This document shows positions 11,068-22,831 of a stretch of 64,000 bases of DNA, piece after piece. Numbering within the stretch: position 1 is the first letter of the stretch; every line of letters begins with the position of its first letter. The notes under the pieces were generated by a model that searched no databases, had not been told where the DNA came from, and saw nothing but the letters and a program-made list of their open reading frames with translations. Where the stretch lies: positions 310,001 through 374,000 of the forward strand of contig JBCAMK010000017.1 in assembly GCA_038503065.1 (NCBI GenBank), written 5' to 3'. Source of the DNA: Paragyromitra xinjiangensis (taxonomy: Eukaryota > Ascomycota > Pezizomycetes > Pezizales > Discinaceae). A program made the translations under genes and the position numbers.

Positions 11068-13769
11068 TTGGTGCGGTTAACTATTTGAGTCTGATCTAAT
11101 CTAGCCCACCCTAAGAGTTTTTCAAGGAATTATAGTTCCGGTTTACGATATTGGCTTAATGGCCCAAAATTAAACAAAGTATAAGTGACTTAGTGCCTAA
11201 CCCGTACTATGTTGTAGTTCTGAGCGACCGAGTTTTAGGGTCCTGACCCGCATAAATTACGGTATCTGTCTTCCTCGGGATCAACTTTAATATCATAGCC
11301 CACATAAATCTGATCATACCGAGGGTTAGCTATGATCGTGTCCTCACCGATGATTTCTCGACTGACTTTTTTAGGATGAGCTCGTGCGAATAGATGTCGG
11401 GGTCGCTTGCTTTCTCTCTCTGGCTGCTATAAGCGGAAGGCTCTCTAAATACAGCTACCCGACAATAGAAAGAGCTCTACTAAACGCTCTACCAGTCTTC
11501 TAAAGCAGCTCTATGTAGTCCGAACACCTGCTGAATGATTCAAACTCTAATAATCTGAAACTGTGAGCAGGCTAATGGGCCTTATATAAGGTGGGAAGTA
11601 GCTACATCGAACTCTATCAAGAATGTCCAACTTTGATAACACGTGGGTCGAGTGAGATCTCATGTTTGCATAGTTGCACTAGCCCCATATAATCCTGACT
11701 TAAGGCTAGGGTTTAAGGCTGCCCAAGAGGGCGCTCATCAGAAACGCTAGCATCTACAACTTCAAGAAGAGTACAATTAAGATATATCAAGCACCCAATG
11801 CTCCACCTGTGTCTTTGCACTTCTATACTACTGTGATAGTGGGTTCATCATATCAAACTTCTGAAATCATCGCAACACCCCTAGACCATTCTACTTCGAT
11901 AAGACGAGGTTTATCACTCAACCCGCAGGAGATTGGGGTAATGCTGCGCTCCTGTACTGCCTCAGGCTGTTTGGAAAGTTGCTTACTTTGAGTGTGTTAG
12001 AGCATTTTTACAAGGCCGGTACATCAACGAATACGATAGGTTATTAAAAATACGTGGTCGTGATTTTCTCCCCCATGATTCACCTCTACGTAAAGTTAAT
12101 ACATGAATAAAGGTCTAAATGTGGGTAGAGCTATTCAATCCCGGTAAATTCAGGTGGGAAAATATCTTACCTTACCATCCGAGTTCTCGGCATATGGATT
12201 AATCGCACCCATAATGCTGAAGCTGTAAGAGAGTTCTTAGCAAATAGCGCTAGCGTATCGCAGCTACTATCCGACTTCGCCGAGGCTCATGCTCTATATA
12301 TGGGCAATTCACTCAAGATAATTAAATCTCGTTATTGTTCTAACTCAGTTAGAACCCTTATAGAACTTACTCAGGTGTCTAGCTAGAATCTTAAAGTAAT
12401 CGAGAATAGGGACAATCGCGATAATCCACTTTTTGATGTAGAGGGGGCATTTCTACTCCAGCCTACTGCATATTATTAATGCCACACTTCCTAACGCCCG
12501 AAGACCTATCTACTCGCTTATGGATACGATGCTCTTTCAAACGAGTATATGGAACTGCATGACCCGATATCCTGGTGTAGGACCCAGACCACCTCTATTA
12601 ACATACTTTTGGTCTATAGCTAAGTGTACGGCTTTTGCATAGCATCGGAAAACCTTTACTACCAGGGTCACACCTCTTTCGCTAACACAAAATATGATAT
12701 GGGACCAAGGGAGACGGGAATTGGCATTACAATCATGTCTCCTCGCTTCGAGCTCTCATGCTTTATATATGCGGAGCTGTAAGGTTATTCCTGCCATGTA
12801 TTCTACCAATACGGTTAGAATTCTGGATTTGAACATTTTTTAATAACTCTTCCGCATTCTTGGCACTAATCATTGTAAGGGTGAAATATAATCTAGGAAA
12901 ATGCGTCTCCAATAAATGTTCAATCAGTTACCAAGTTTGTTTGATAATGCTGGAATCGGATGTATAGTAGGGTTGATGGGTCCGGAAAAAGCTCCAGACC
13001 ACATATGGGAGGATTATGTAACGTATAGAAAAACTCACAGAAGAGGGAGTTAGGGCTGAGACTCGAAGCGTAAGGGTGTGAAAATTTTAGCCGATCTACG
13101 TCATATTCTCTTGGAGATGTGACTGAACACTTAAAAGCACATCAATACGCAGGTAGCTGCGGCCTATGTAGGATGCATGCAGTGGGCGCCTACCTCTATG
13201 ACACCTAAGAACAGTAATCGAGGCTCATATTGCAGCATTAGCACAGGCCAAAACTAACACGTTCGTGCTGTGAAATCAGGCGCGTAGAGCGTTGGCTTCG
13301 ATGTGGGCTATTGGTGATGGATTTATATGTGAAGCTCTCGTCTTGGGGATATCAAGTGTAAGGAAAGGAACCCCAAAATGTTACTCCTGCTGCCGCTGCC
13401 ACACACATCCCCCCCACGCATTCCAGGCTGTGCACAACATCATGCCGTCAAATGCCAAACATGGTGGCGTTCGGTTGTCTGGGTAAGATGGTGTCAATGT
13501 CTTTTCAGCTCAAACTTCAGCGGGTATGGGCTCATAAATGCTAAGGTTGGTTGGAAAACAAGCATTGGCCAAGCGCACTAGCCCCTCGATGTTTGTTACA
13601 TGTGTGCCAAGGATGCGACAGGTGCAGCTTCAGCTCCTCGAAACCTTCCCAATATCCCCCATAGAAACCGAACCAACCCGAATCCATTTGAAAAACACCG
13701 TTTCTTGTTTCTGCTCGAGCGCTTTTAAACGTAACTACCATAGCATCTACAGCTTCTGGGCTACCCACC
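11068..13769. other. Gene-free stretch upstream of the CorA gene
   Basis: No intact gene is seen. One ATG-less open stretch (12129-12386) is listed separately. The last 300-500 bp should contain the CorA promoter and 5' UTR, but I see no distinct element. Overlapping frames on both strands at 13540-13900 are shadows of the CorA first exon and its leader. Confidence 0.45.
12129..12386 (+). other. ATG-less open stretch, possible coding relic
   Basis: The frame is open for 85 codons from just after a TAG at 12126-12128 to a TAG at 12384-12386, with the only ATG near the end. The translation has ordinary protein composition (for example ILGIW-like VLGIWINRTHNAEAVREF and SQLLSDFAEAHALYMGN). It might be a fragment of a retroelement or an exon of an unresolved gene. 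A chance open frame is also possible, so confidence is low. Confidence 0.2.
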
Positions 13770-15999
13770 ATGGGATACGGGTCCCTTCCACATTCAAAAA
13801 CGCGACAAGGCAGGAGACTCCCTAGAATCGATTCAAGCATGGGCGGATCCCCACATTCGTCGGAAGACGACATCGAGGCAAACGCCCCTGACGCTTTGAG
13901 CCCCAAATCTTCTTTATGTGAGAACCGGCAATCTATGAACGGTCGCTTTCGCTTGCGACGGTCGGGAACTATTTTGGCGTCGAAAAACTATCAGGATGAG
14001 CTTCCAGGACAGGAGCCAGGACTCGACCCGAACGATTCGAGGGTGAAGCTTCATACAGAGTGTGGGATTACTGTGGTCGACTTTTCAGAGGATGATATTG
14101 TGCAGACGGAACTTGGAAACGTGGATTTACTCGAATTCTTGGAGAAGCCGAGGGAAGATTGGGTTGGTGTCAGGTGGATCAACTGCAATGGTCAGCCTCG
14201 TCCCTGCCGCCAAAGTTTTTTATCCCGTTTTAACAATGTACAGGTCTATCATGGGATTGCATCCAAGCTCTGGCAAAATACAGAGGTCTACACAAATTAG
14301 GTAGGCGAAGAATCCAGTCTAAAAGTGACAAAAGTGACCCCTATGCTAAGATATCAAAACAGCCATCGAGGATTTAGTCAACACAAAGAACAGAACAAAA
14401 TGCGATTGGTAAGCTACTTCCCTTCATATCGTGAAGGCTGTTGCTCATGTATTGTCGTGTCTCAGGTACTCGGACCACGCGTTTGGTAACCCTAACCCAC
14501 ATAAAATCATCCATTATGAGTGTTAAACCTGACTTTCAACGTTAATGCAGTAATTCTTCCTCTCCTTAAGCTGATCCACATCGATGACTGTAAGTCCCAC
14601 CTGCAAGAGGCCCATTTTTCTAGTTTGTAATTTCTCACCTTGAGGTCAATAGCCCTCGTTGCGGGTGATGACGCGAGCGAGTTCCTCTACGGAGAGGGTA
14701 CACCAATCAACAAAGTCAAGACAATTCAAAGATATTATGGTGGTCCTAATAAAGAGCGCACCCAGTCAGTTTCTCGACCTCATTTCTCCACTTTCTAGTA
14801 CTAACCTGCGGCCAATCAGATACATGGAAAGACACTCTAGCTTGGCTTCCAAGGGACTTGCTGTAAGCGTAGAACAAGTTTCGATGTTTCTGACGGCAGA
14901 TGGAACTGTTATCAGTTTCTTCGAGCACTCGGCGGATGATGTCGAGTACGCTGTCTCACCATGAAACCCGTCCATCTACTAGATCGCTAATATCGAGATT
15001 CCAGGCCACCTATTTTGAATCGGCTTAACTCCAAGAGTACATTGTTGCGTTCTGTGTGTGATGCATCTATGATAATGCAGGCTATCGTATGTCACCCAGA
15101 GGGTTTTTCCAGATAGTAATTTAGCTGCAGAGTGATAGCTTATGATTCTACCATAGATCGATGCCATTGTGGATTTGGCCTTTCCGGTAGGAACCCTTAC
15201 CTTGTTTTATCTATATGCCTAATACTCATAGTTGGTTATAGGTCGTCGGAGCTTATCAAGATGTGATCGGTGAGCTAGAACTCAACGTCCTCACTGATCC
15301 CTCCGTATCCCAATCACAAGAATTATATATCCTCACAAGTGAACTATCGCTCCTCAAGAGTACGATCTCGCCGATCGTTGGTCTGGTCGCTTCGCTGAGG
15401 GATCATAAGAAGAGTTTCTCGATGACCACTAAGGCGTACAAGGGTGTCGAAGTCAGCGATGTGACGAAGACGTACTTAGGGGATGTCGACGATCATCTGT
15501 TATTGCTTCTGGAAGTAAGTGCTTTCCTCGATTTCCCCACTCATTTCGGGAGAGGTGGTTATCTCCTTTGATAAAACTCTACTAACACGCTGGAAACTAC
15601 AGAACGTAGAGACTATGAAACGAGCGGCCGATAACATGTTTGTCTTCCCTTCCCTACAACTCACGCACTACTAATCTGACTCAAATCCACAGGATCGACT
15701 TAATCTTCAACACAATCGGTTCCCTCCAGAACGAGTCGATGAAGATGTTGACCCTGGTCACAATCCTCTTCCTACCTATGTCCTTCCTGACAGGTTACTT
15801 CGGTATGAATTTCGTGACTTTCCCGGGGATCGAACATTCAGATTCATATTTCTGGATGATTGCGGGTCCGGTTGCAGCGGTGACGACGTTGTTCTTGTTT
15901 AGAAGTGTGCTTTGGAGAGATGTGATCAATAAGGTCAGGAAGAGGACTATCAACAATGCGAGGAAGAAGAGGCACGAGAAGATGAGTAAGAGAGAGTAG
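13770..15999 (+). CDS. CorA-family Mg2+ transporter, 515 aa, 12 exons
   Basis: CorA proteins are pentameric membrane channels for Mg2+ uptake. I rebuilt the gene from splice signals: exons 13770-14190, 14244-14300, 14363-14408, 14466-14485, 14551-14589, 14653-14764, 14820-14945, 15005-15086, 15157-15186, 15242-15514, 15603-15637 and 15693-15999. All phases agree and introns are 53-88 nt. The joined protein reads through conserved fungal CorA stretches: [77 protein letters not shown] and [19 protein letters not shown]. The signature GMN triplet lies at about residues 451-453 at the end of the first of two C-terminal membrane helices (about 432-449 and 468-487). The tail is strongly basic. The ATG at 13770 is in an ACCATGG context. 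Exon 4 is only 20 nt and exons 9, 11 and 5 are 30, 35 and 39 nt. The Ser/Arg-rich N-terminal 100 residues are typical and poorly conserved. Confidence 0.93.
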
Positions 16000-17228
16000 A
16001 AGGGCTCTAGCAGAATGCTAAGGTGGGAGCATCCGCCCCACCGTAATGCTACTAGGACAAGGAGCGATTGGAGAAGCCAGCGATTATCAATTCGATTATA
16101 TCCGCTGTGTTTCTCGTAGTCTTTGCGATTATTGGGAATGGCGTTTATTGAGGGTTTTTGCATCTATTGTAGAAGTACTAGAATTGTTGATACCGGGCTT
16201 GGGTTTAATTTCTGTTCGATCGGTTTCCTTTCATACTAGCGTCTTTAAAACTATAAAAAAACTTTCTCGTTTGTCATTGAATTACATACATTGATGGATT
16301 GGGATACTCCCTAGGGCTTTGTCTTTGTGACTGCTTGTGCGTGGAAAAAAACTATATAGAGCCGACTCATTACTTCGTGGCCTTCACGTTTATTCCCTTC
16401 CTTTCTTCCTTCCTTCCTTCACACTGTCTGCATCTTCCACAGCTCATTCACGAGCAACACAGAATCACCACCTCACCGGTTTTAGGTGCCATCTGCACCA
16501 ACTATTCTGAAGATTATTTCCGATACCAGCTTCAACCACAGACAAATTCCGTCCACAACATTTGGGTGCCCTCAAACCAATCATGACCATCTAATACACC
16601 CCGCCAACCACCGAACACAAACACCTATCGAAAATAGCGCTGGTATCCTATTGAATACAAAGAACAAGGAGCGATTCGCTGCATTCAGCGCACAACCACA
16701 CCTATAAATCCTCCTGCCAATCGGAGCCAGCACATTCTCTCCTAATGATAGATAACGAGGTAAAAGATATTCAACAACCGACCTTAACGCTACTACTCTG
16801 AAACAATGAATGAGGAGCGAAATTAAGCCATCTCTATAACCTACGATGCCGTATGAGTTAGCCATACTGGAAGACCATTCACACCAACTAGATCGAAAAA
16901 ATCCTCAAGACATTCAGGACGTGGTAGTAGGGGTTTACCTCATTTTCATTCAGGACTACCACTATCAGCTATTGCCAGCCGATCTATTCAACTAAACCAG
17001 CGGTAAAAATCCAGATTCAACACCTAGACTCAAGACGAAGATATTAGGGAACAGATCAAACGCACCATATCTCCCTATTCAAAAATCATACTCAATTTCA
17101 CCACCGGCATGTCTTGGTTCTTGGTTCTTGGTTTAATTGAGCAGGACTTTGAAGCCGGTTTCATTTACCTGATGGAGCAGTCATCGAAGGCATTGCATTG
17201 CCAGCGATGTGCAACAGCAGCAATGAGC
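16000..17228. other. Intergenic, 3' of the CorA gene
   Basis: No gene is recognised. There is a pyrimidine-rich patch with CTTC repeats at about 16395-16425. Small frames have no family features. Confidence 0.45.
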
Positions 17229-17355
17229 TCTATTGATAGGATTTCAAACTGCCTTTGGTATCCTAAGCGGATAGAATCCATGGACTCCATTAGAGAGAAG
17301 ATTTCAAACTGTCTAGAACCTGAATAGATGAGATCCATGGACTGTGTTAGACGAA
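17229..17355. repeat. Two-copy direct repeat, about 62 bp unit
   Basis: GATTTCAAACTG followed by a variable middle and then ATCCATGGACT(C/G)(C/T)(A/G)TTAGA occurs twice, starting near 17239 and 17300. This is the first of three neighbouring repeat families. Confidence 0.5.
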
Positions 17356-17439
17356 AACCATCAGTTTGAGTGGTTTGTGAGGTTTTATTGCTCAAAAACC
17401 TGTTCGACAGACTATTGTTGCGACACTTTGTTATGAAGT

Positions 17440-17815
17440 AACTTCATTCAAACGCGATTTACTGAGGATCTACGAATCCACCTACTACATGTACCTAGCT
17501 AGAAGCATCGAAGAGGTGCATTTACCTGCTGCCCAAAACTAATCGCAATTCATTCAACCAGCGCCAACAAGTCTGGATGTTCACCTACTACCTAGGAGCA
17601 TTAACGAGGTGCATTCACCTACTATCCAAGGACTTCAACGAAAGTACATCACCCAATATTTCCGGTCAGATATTCACCTACTACCATCTGAGGACTTCAA
17701 CTGAGGTACACTCTACCCACTGGAAGCTTCGGCGAGGTGTATTCAACTACCACCTGCTGCAGCGTCATCGAACTGGGGGCTTTAACGGAGGTGTGTTCAA
17801 CCAACACCTATCATT
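17440..17815. repeat. Degenerate minisatellite built on TTCACCTACTACC
   Basis: Variants of TTCACCTACTACC recur near 17480, 17524, 17580, 17613, 17680 and 17745. They alternate with a GAGGTGCATT-like word that follows a variable AAGCATC/GGCTTCGAC-like segment. Spacing is uneven (about 33-67 bp), so the array is old or interrupted. The 80-codon frame here is repeat read-through. Confidence 0.55.
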
Positions 17816-17837
17816 TTAGCATTCCATCCGCCTATGA

Positions 17838-18270
17838 CCCTCGGCATTCTAGATCAAGATATTCAGTTTGACATCAACCCATAGCTTTAACTCTCGGCAT
17901 TCTTGTTCGAGATATTCAGTTTGAGGATTACCCATCCTTTGGAATTCTCTATCGAGGTATTCAGTTTGATATCTATCCATGGCTTTAACCATCGGCATTC
18001 TCTATCGAGATATTCAGCTCGACGATTCCCATCCTAGCTCCAACCCTCGGCATTCTAGATCGAGATATTCAGCCCGACAATCACCATACAAGCACACCCA
18101 CCTACAGCTACAACACTCGGCATTCTTGTTCAAGGTATTCAGTCTGATACCCACCCATAGCCCCAGCTCTCAGCGTTCTCGACCAAGGTATTCAGTTCGA
18201 CGATTTCCATGCAACCCATAGATAACACTCGGCATTCTTGTTCGAGATATTCAGTTCGATGATTACCATA
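17838..18270. repeat. Minisatellite, eight copies of a 50-70 bp unit
   Basis: The word CTCGGCATTCT(A/T)G(A/T)TCGAGA followed by TATTCAGTTCGA recurs at about 17840, 17893, 17940, 17990, 18046, 18114, 18170 and 18225. The intervals are roughly 50 to 70 bp. The core of about 30 bp is conserved; the spacer (CCCATNNCT-like) varies. Open frames through it come from the repeat. Nothing suggests a CRISPR array. Confidence 0.8.
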
Positions 18271-18679
18271 CGAGCCTGGCACTCCAGTATGTATCACCTG
18301 ATCTGGTTCTTTGACTACATATTAATCTCCTGATGGGTAGATCGAGTATTAACCAGCTTTGTTCGAGAAATGTATTCAGACTTCGTCCACCGAGTCCGCC
18401 GTAACTGCGGGTTGGGTGGCTGTGTAATCCTTGAAAAAATTATTGAGCAGTCTATCGAGTGGATAAATAGGATAATAAGCGTACGAAGGGGCAGATATTC
18501 AAGGTTGGGTTTGATCAAGGTTTCTACATATAGTGATATATTCAAGACGGAGTAGATGATAAGGGGGGTGGGAATTGTGTAGTAATACTTAGATACAAAA
18601 AAAGAAATTTATCTGCCGTTAACGCCGAGCGCCGAAAAGACCACCGCGAATTATGAAGATATGATACAGAGATGATTAT
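18271..18679. other. Intergenic, 3' of TRS31
   Basis: About 400 bp with no gene recognised. It contains the 3' UTR of TRS31 on the minus strand. Confidence 0.45.
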
Positions 18680-19516
18680 TTACAGAACAGCCTCACGCTC
18701 CAGAACCGATTCATCGAACTTAACTAGACAGACGTCAGCGACCACGAGATGGAAAATCGGAATATCTCAACATACTTAAAAACACCGTCTTCCCCGGAAA
18801 CTGGTCCGTTGGCACACTATGAGCTGTGACTCTGCTCGGAAACAAACAGCCGTCCAGCACAGCCTCGATGATCCCAGCCACAAACGCAGCACAGTTGAGC
18901 TGCGACATTTCCTTCGGGATGGAGATGTAGGAGTTGACCATAGGGTCGTTGTCGATCAGCATGTACTCGTCTTCGTTGTCTCGGGATTTTTCGAGCCCGT
19001 CGGCAGGCTTGTTGAAGATGGCGCGGTAGAGGGTTGTTGTGATGAATTGAAGGATCCCTAGGATTCGGGTTTCGCGTTTTGCGGAGCGACCGTCGCGCCA
19101 GAGGAGGAGCTCGAGGAGACGTTGGCCGATTGTGTAGCCGTGGAGGTTAAGTCTAGGGATGTTAGAATGGGTGGAATTGAGGCGGTGAAGGTGCTATCTA
19201 TGTCCACTCCACAAGATGGGCTTAAGGTAGCTAACTTTTTCTCAAGATCTTGAATACCGGATACCCGCTTCTGCGCATACTGCACCATCTCCCCGAACAG
19301 AAATGCAAAACTCGCTTTCGACAACTCCGACCTTTGCGAACGGTTCAGATGACGGTCGTAGATTGACTTCCGCGACGATGCATAGCGGAGGTTCGACGTC
19401 TGGGAGACGGTCAAGCTGTGTTTGAGAGGGGCTGTAGCTGTCGGTGTGCCCTGCTGCAGCGAGGGATTTGGCGAGAACGGGATGAACGGGGACTGTGTGG
19501 GATCTTGTCGCTGCAT
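18680..19516 (-). CDS. TRS31: TRAPP complex subunit Trs31/TRAPPC5, 233 aa
   Basis: Trs31 is a Bet3-family core subunit of the TRAPP complexes, which act as exchange factors for the Rab Ypt1 in ER-Golgi traffic. Exons 19516-19236, 19152-18776 and 18723-18680 join in frame; introns are 83 and 52 nt. Conserved stretches span every junction: SIYDRHLNRSQRSELSKASF, FLFGEMVQYAQKRVSGIQDL, then KLNLHGYTIGQRLLELLLWR, ETRILGILQFITTTLYRAIF, PADGLEKSRDNEDEYMLIDN, ISIPKEMSQLNCAAFVAGII, VTAHSVPTDQFPGKTVF and the end IKFDESVLEREAVL. The first about 45 residues form a Pro/Ser/Thr-rich extension before the conserved core, as in other fungal orthologues. The ATG at 19516 is the only suitable start. It is transcribed divergently from EDC3. 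Confidence 0.95.
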
Positions 19517-19818
19517 GGTTAGCTATGTGAGTAGCTGTTTGACCGTCTTGTTGAATTGGAGATATACCGTGAATATTATCGGGGGAGGGGAAATGAGGTT
19601 CTTCTGATTCTGTGGAACGGAGTTACCCGGCGAGTTGGTGAGTGCAGGCTGGAGTGCAGCGTTTCTTTCTTCAAGATTTAATGTTGATCTTCTTCTTCTG
19701 TTCAGACATCACCACCCGAGAACGAATCTGTTCCTCTCTAGAGCCCACGAATATCTCAATCCATCTCTCGTCCTCTCGGACGGCATCTTTCTCTTGCTGA
19801 CAGCCTACCCCAGCTTCA
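19517..19818. promoter_or_regulatory. Shared divergent promoter region TRS31 / EDC3
   Basis: Only 302 bp separate the start codons of the two divergent genes, so both promoters and 5' UTRs must lie here or overlap the genes. A CTTCTTCTTCTG pyrimidine tract at about 19690 precedes EDC3. No clear TATA box is seen. The assignment is by position. Confidence 0.6.
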
Positions 19819-22462
19819 ATGACTTCTCAGTTCATCGGTCTCAATATCCTGCTCACGCTCAACGACCCAAGTCACACCCAGCTACGTGGACTTGTGGCAG
19901 AGGTGAACGGACAGGAATTAACTCTTCATAATGGTAATCTCCTGTACCCCAGCAGTGGAATCCTATGAATGCTCTGGAACATGTCCTGACTTTGGCTCCG
20001 ACTAGTATTGTTTATGAGTTCAAACTACACGGTCCCCAGCTACATTGTCAATGGTTTGAACATCCACGACATTGAGATCGTCTCTGACCCTACACCTGCT
20101 CCTCCTCCACCTCCACCTCCGCCTCCTTCCGTTCCAACATACGTTCCTCTACAAGCCCCACCGCTGGTGGTCCACACTCCACCTGTCCCACCCACAGCAC
20201 CACAGCTATATTCCACGGGCATGCAACCCCTTGTCCACCCCCAATCCTTCTCCTACTCAACCACAATAGTCAGCTCAGTCTCGGCCTCAGCCCCCGCTGC
20301 CTCTGAGTTCATTGACCCAGCCATTGTGTCCATGTCCCGAAAACCCACAGCCCCCGTAGCCCAACCACCTCCGCCTGCCCAACAAATCCCCAAACAACCC
20401 AGCTTCTCCACCCCACCGCGAATATCTGCATCCCTCACTTCAACTACAGCTACAACGAGGCCCTCAAACGGACCCATCTTGAAACGACAGGGCTCGTCCC
20501 ACGGGTCCAATCTCAGCCTAAATACCCTCGGCGTATCCGCGGCTTCAAACCCACATTCATACTCTGCGAACGCCACGGAATCATCAAGATCAGGACTAAC
20601 CCAGCCCTCTCAGCCGCGCGCACCGTCTTCAGCATCTGCAGCATTGAATGTGCCTTTCGGCGGTCTCTCACTTAAGGGCGACATTGCCGCTGAATCTAGC
20701 GCTTTCGATGAGACTGACGACAACCTCAGTTCTGTGGCGATGCCGCCTACCCCAGGGGTCCGACAGGAATTTCAAGGGAAACACTCACGTAGGTGGAAAT
20801 CGCGTCCAAAGGGACAGGGTGAGCAGCGGCAGCTCTTTGAGCCGGTGTTGCAGGAAGATATACACGGGAATGTCGTTGCGCCAGGGATGTTTGGTGGGTC
20901 GATTGCGCAGGTTGCAAGTGCAGGTGCGAATCGCCTAGTACAGCCGGGAATGTCGAATAGGAGACGGCGCGCGAGGAGGGGTAATAACAGATATGATGGG
21001 AATACGACAAATGCGGAGGAGGAGGGATGGGCGACGGAGGATGTGAATGATTATAAGGAAAGGGAATTTGATTTCCAGGGTAATTTGGATAGGTTTGACA
21101 AGAAGACGGTTTTCAGCCAGATTAAGGTGGGGGTTTCGCTCTATGTTAAGGCTTAATACTAACTACTAATAACAGGCCGAAGATACCACCGCTGATGGGG
21201 ACCGCCTGGTTTCATTCAACCGTCTCCCGCAACGCAAAAATTCCAGCGCAACAAAAAAGAATTACCACCATCATGAAAACGTCCTCGGCAACTACGCCAA
21301 CGGCCAATCCCTGACCGAACGTGATGGCTGGAACTCTCCCGAATTCATTGCTGAGGAATCCGAATCCTCCGATTCAGACCACCACACCCGCGGCCGCGGC
21401 GATAACGGTGCAGCTGATAGTGGCCGTAGCAGTCGTCGGGCCATGTCACGCCAAGAATCCCGCCGCCGTTCCATCCGCCAACCCGCTAGCAACCCCACCG
21501 CTGCCCGGTCCCTCGAAAACCTCCACTACGCACAATCCTCCAGTGGTGGTGGAGCCGCCCCATCCAAACCCACTAAAGCCACTCTCCGCCTCGCACCCTC
21601 ACATCGACCCTGCCCCATTGTCTCCCCTCTGCAAATGCTTGACGTCGAACGTATCGCTGAGGTCGAGCTCTGTCTGACAGACGATATGATGACTGAAAAT
21701 GCTGGCCGCGGAATCGCACAAGTTGCAATTCAGGCCTTTGGTAAACGTATCTCAGCCACCAATCACAATGCTTTGCCGGTAGTACTCGTCTTTGCAGGCA
21801 ACCATAAAAGCGGGGCGCGTGCCATCGCTGCTGGCCGCCACCTCAAGAATCACCACGTCCGCGTTATGGTATGTGTCCTCGGTCTTGAGCGTGAGGATGA
21901 GTTACTAGAGCATGTTCGCCGTCAGCTCAACATCTTTCGGAACGCAGGCGGACGTGTCGCACGTTGGGAGGAACTGGCGAGCAATCTAAAGACATTAGAT
22001 TCACCACCAGAGTTAATTATCGATGGACTATTGGGGACACATCTATCTATCGAGGACCTAAGAACCGAACAGCAGGCAACAGCGTTCGAGTTAGTACAGT
22101 TTGCGAATAAGAGTAAAGCGAGTGTACTCGCAGTCGACATCCCAAGCGGTGTCGACGGAAGCACTGGTTTGTTCCCCCTCCCTAATTCGATAACGGGTGA
22201 TTAACGTCCAACAGGTGAAGTCGCACAACTCGAGGACACAGGTCCATTCCATATGCGCGCCAAATGGGTCGTGTGCATGGGTGCACCGAAAAGCGGACTA
22301 TTAAACGCATTGGTATCTGGCGTTGGGTTGGGGTGGAATCTGTATGTGGCGGATATTGGGATCTCGAATACGGCGTGGAGGAAGTATGGGACGAGGAGAC
22401 GACATGGTGTTGAGTTTGCGGCGGATTGGGTTGTGGGTTTGGAGTTTCATGGGGGTTTGTAG
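19819..22462 (+). CDS. EDC3: Enhancer of mRNA decapping Edc3, about 824 aa
   Basis: Edc3 is a P-body scaffold that activates the Dcp1/Dcp2 decapping enzyme. Four exons fit: 19819-19933, 20006-21126, 21176-22166 and 22215-22462; introns are 72, 49 and 48 nt and all phases agree. The N-terminal LSm-like domain (residues 1 to about 63) is split by intron 1. It is followed by a polyproline run at about 65-80 and a long Ser/Pro/Ala-rich linker. The FDF motif (EREFDFQGNLDRFDKKTVF) lies at about 389-410. The C-terminal YjeF_N dimerisation domain (about 565-815) carries NAGRGIAQVAIQAFG, VLVFAGNHKSGARAIAAGRH and AVDIPSGVDGSTGE, the last rebuilt by splicing intron 3. An ATG upstream of the LSm part at 19819 gives MTSQFIGLNILLTLND. 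The whole domain order is intact, so this looks functional. Confidence 0.95.
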
Positions 22463-22831
22463 TGGTGTTTTTTTATTAGAGGCTTTCTTCTCCCTTGGCT
22501 GGGTGCTCGGTTGGTTAATTGATATATTTTTTCTATTTGAGGAGGGATTAGGGCGGTTTGTATCAGTATTGTTGATTGGTTTCGGTTGTGGAACTGGTTA
22601 GAGGTTTTTCTTCTCTAGTGGGTTTTTTGTATCCTGTTTAGGGTGGTGGGTAATTGCTGTGTGGGTTTGGGTGGTAATAGAACTGGCTACTTTAGTTTTA
22701 ATAGAGCTTTGACAGTGGTGCTGAGTTGGGTTTATTACTCGGGGTTGGGTGGGAGTGGGGTTGATTAGCATGGGTCGATTGACTTTTTTTAGTTGTGGAT
22801 CATGAGACATCACTCGTAGGAAGACCAGTCC
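22463..22831. other. Intergenic, 3' of EDC3
   Basis: G/T-rich sequence, presumably 3' UTR and spacer. No gene seen. Confidence 0.45.

Noticed and set aside
13541..13906. 121-codon minus-strand frame overlapping the CorA start
   Set aside because: It overlaps the conserved first exon antisense and has no recognised features.
17838..18270. Regularly spaced repeats resembling a CRISPR array
   Set aside because: The repeats vary between copies, the spacers resemble each other, spacing is uneven (50-70 bp), and this is a fungal nuclear sequence.
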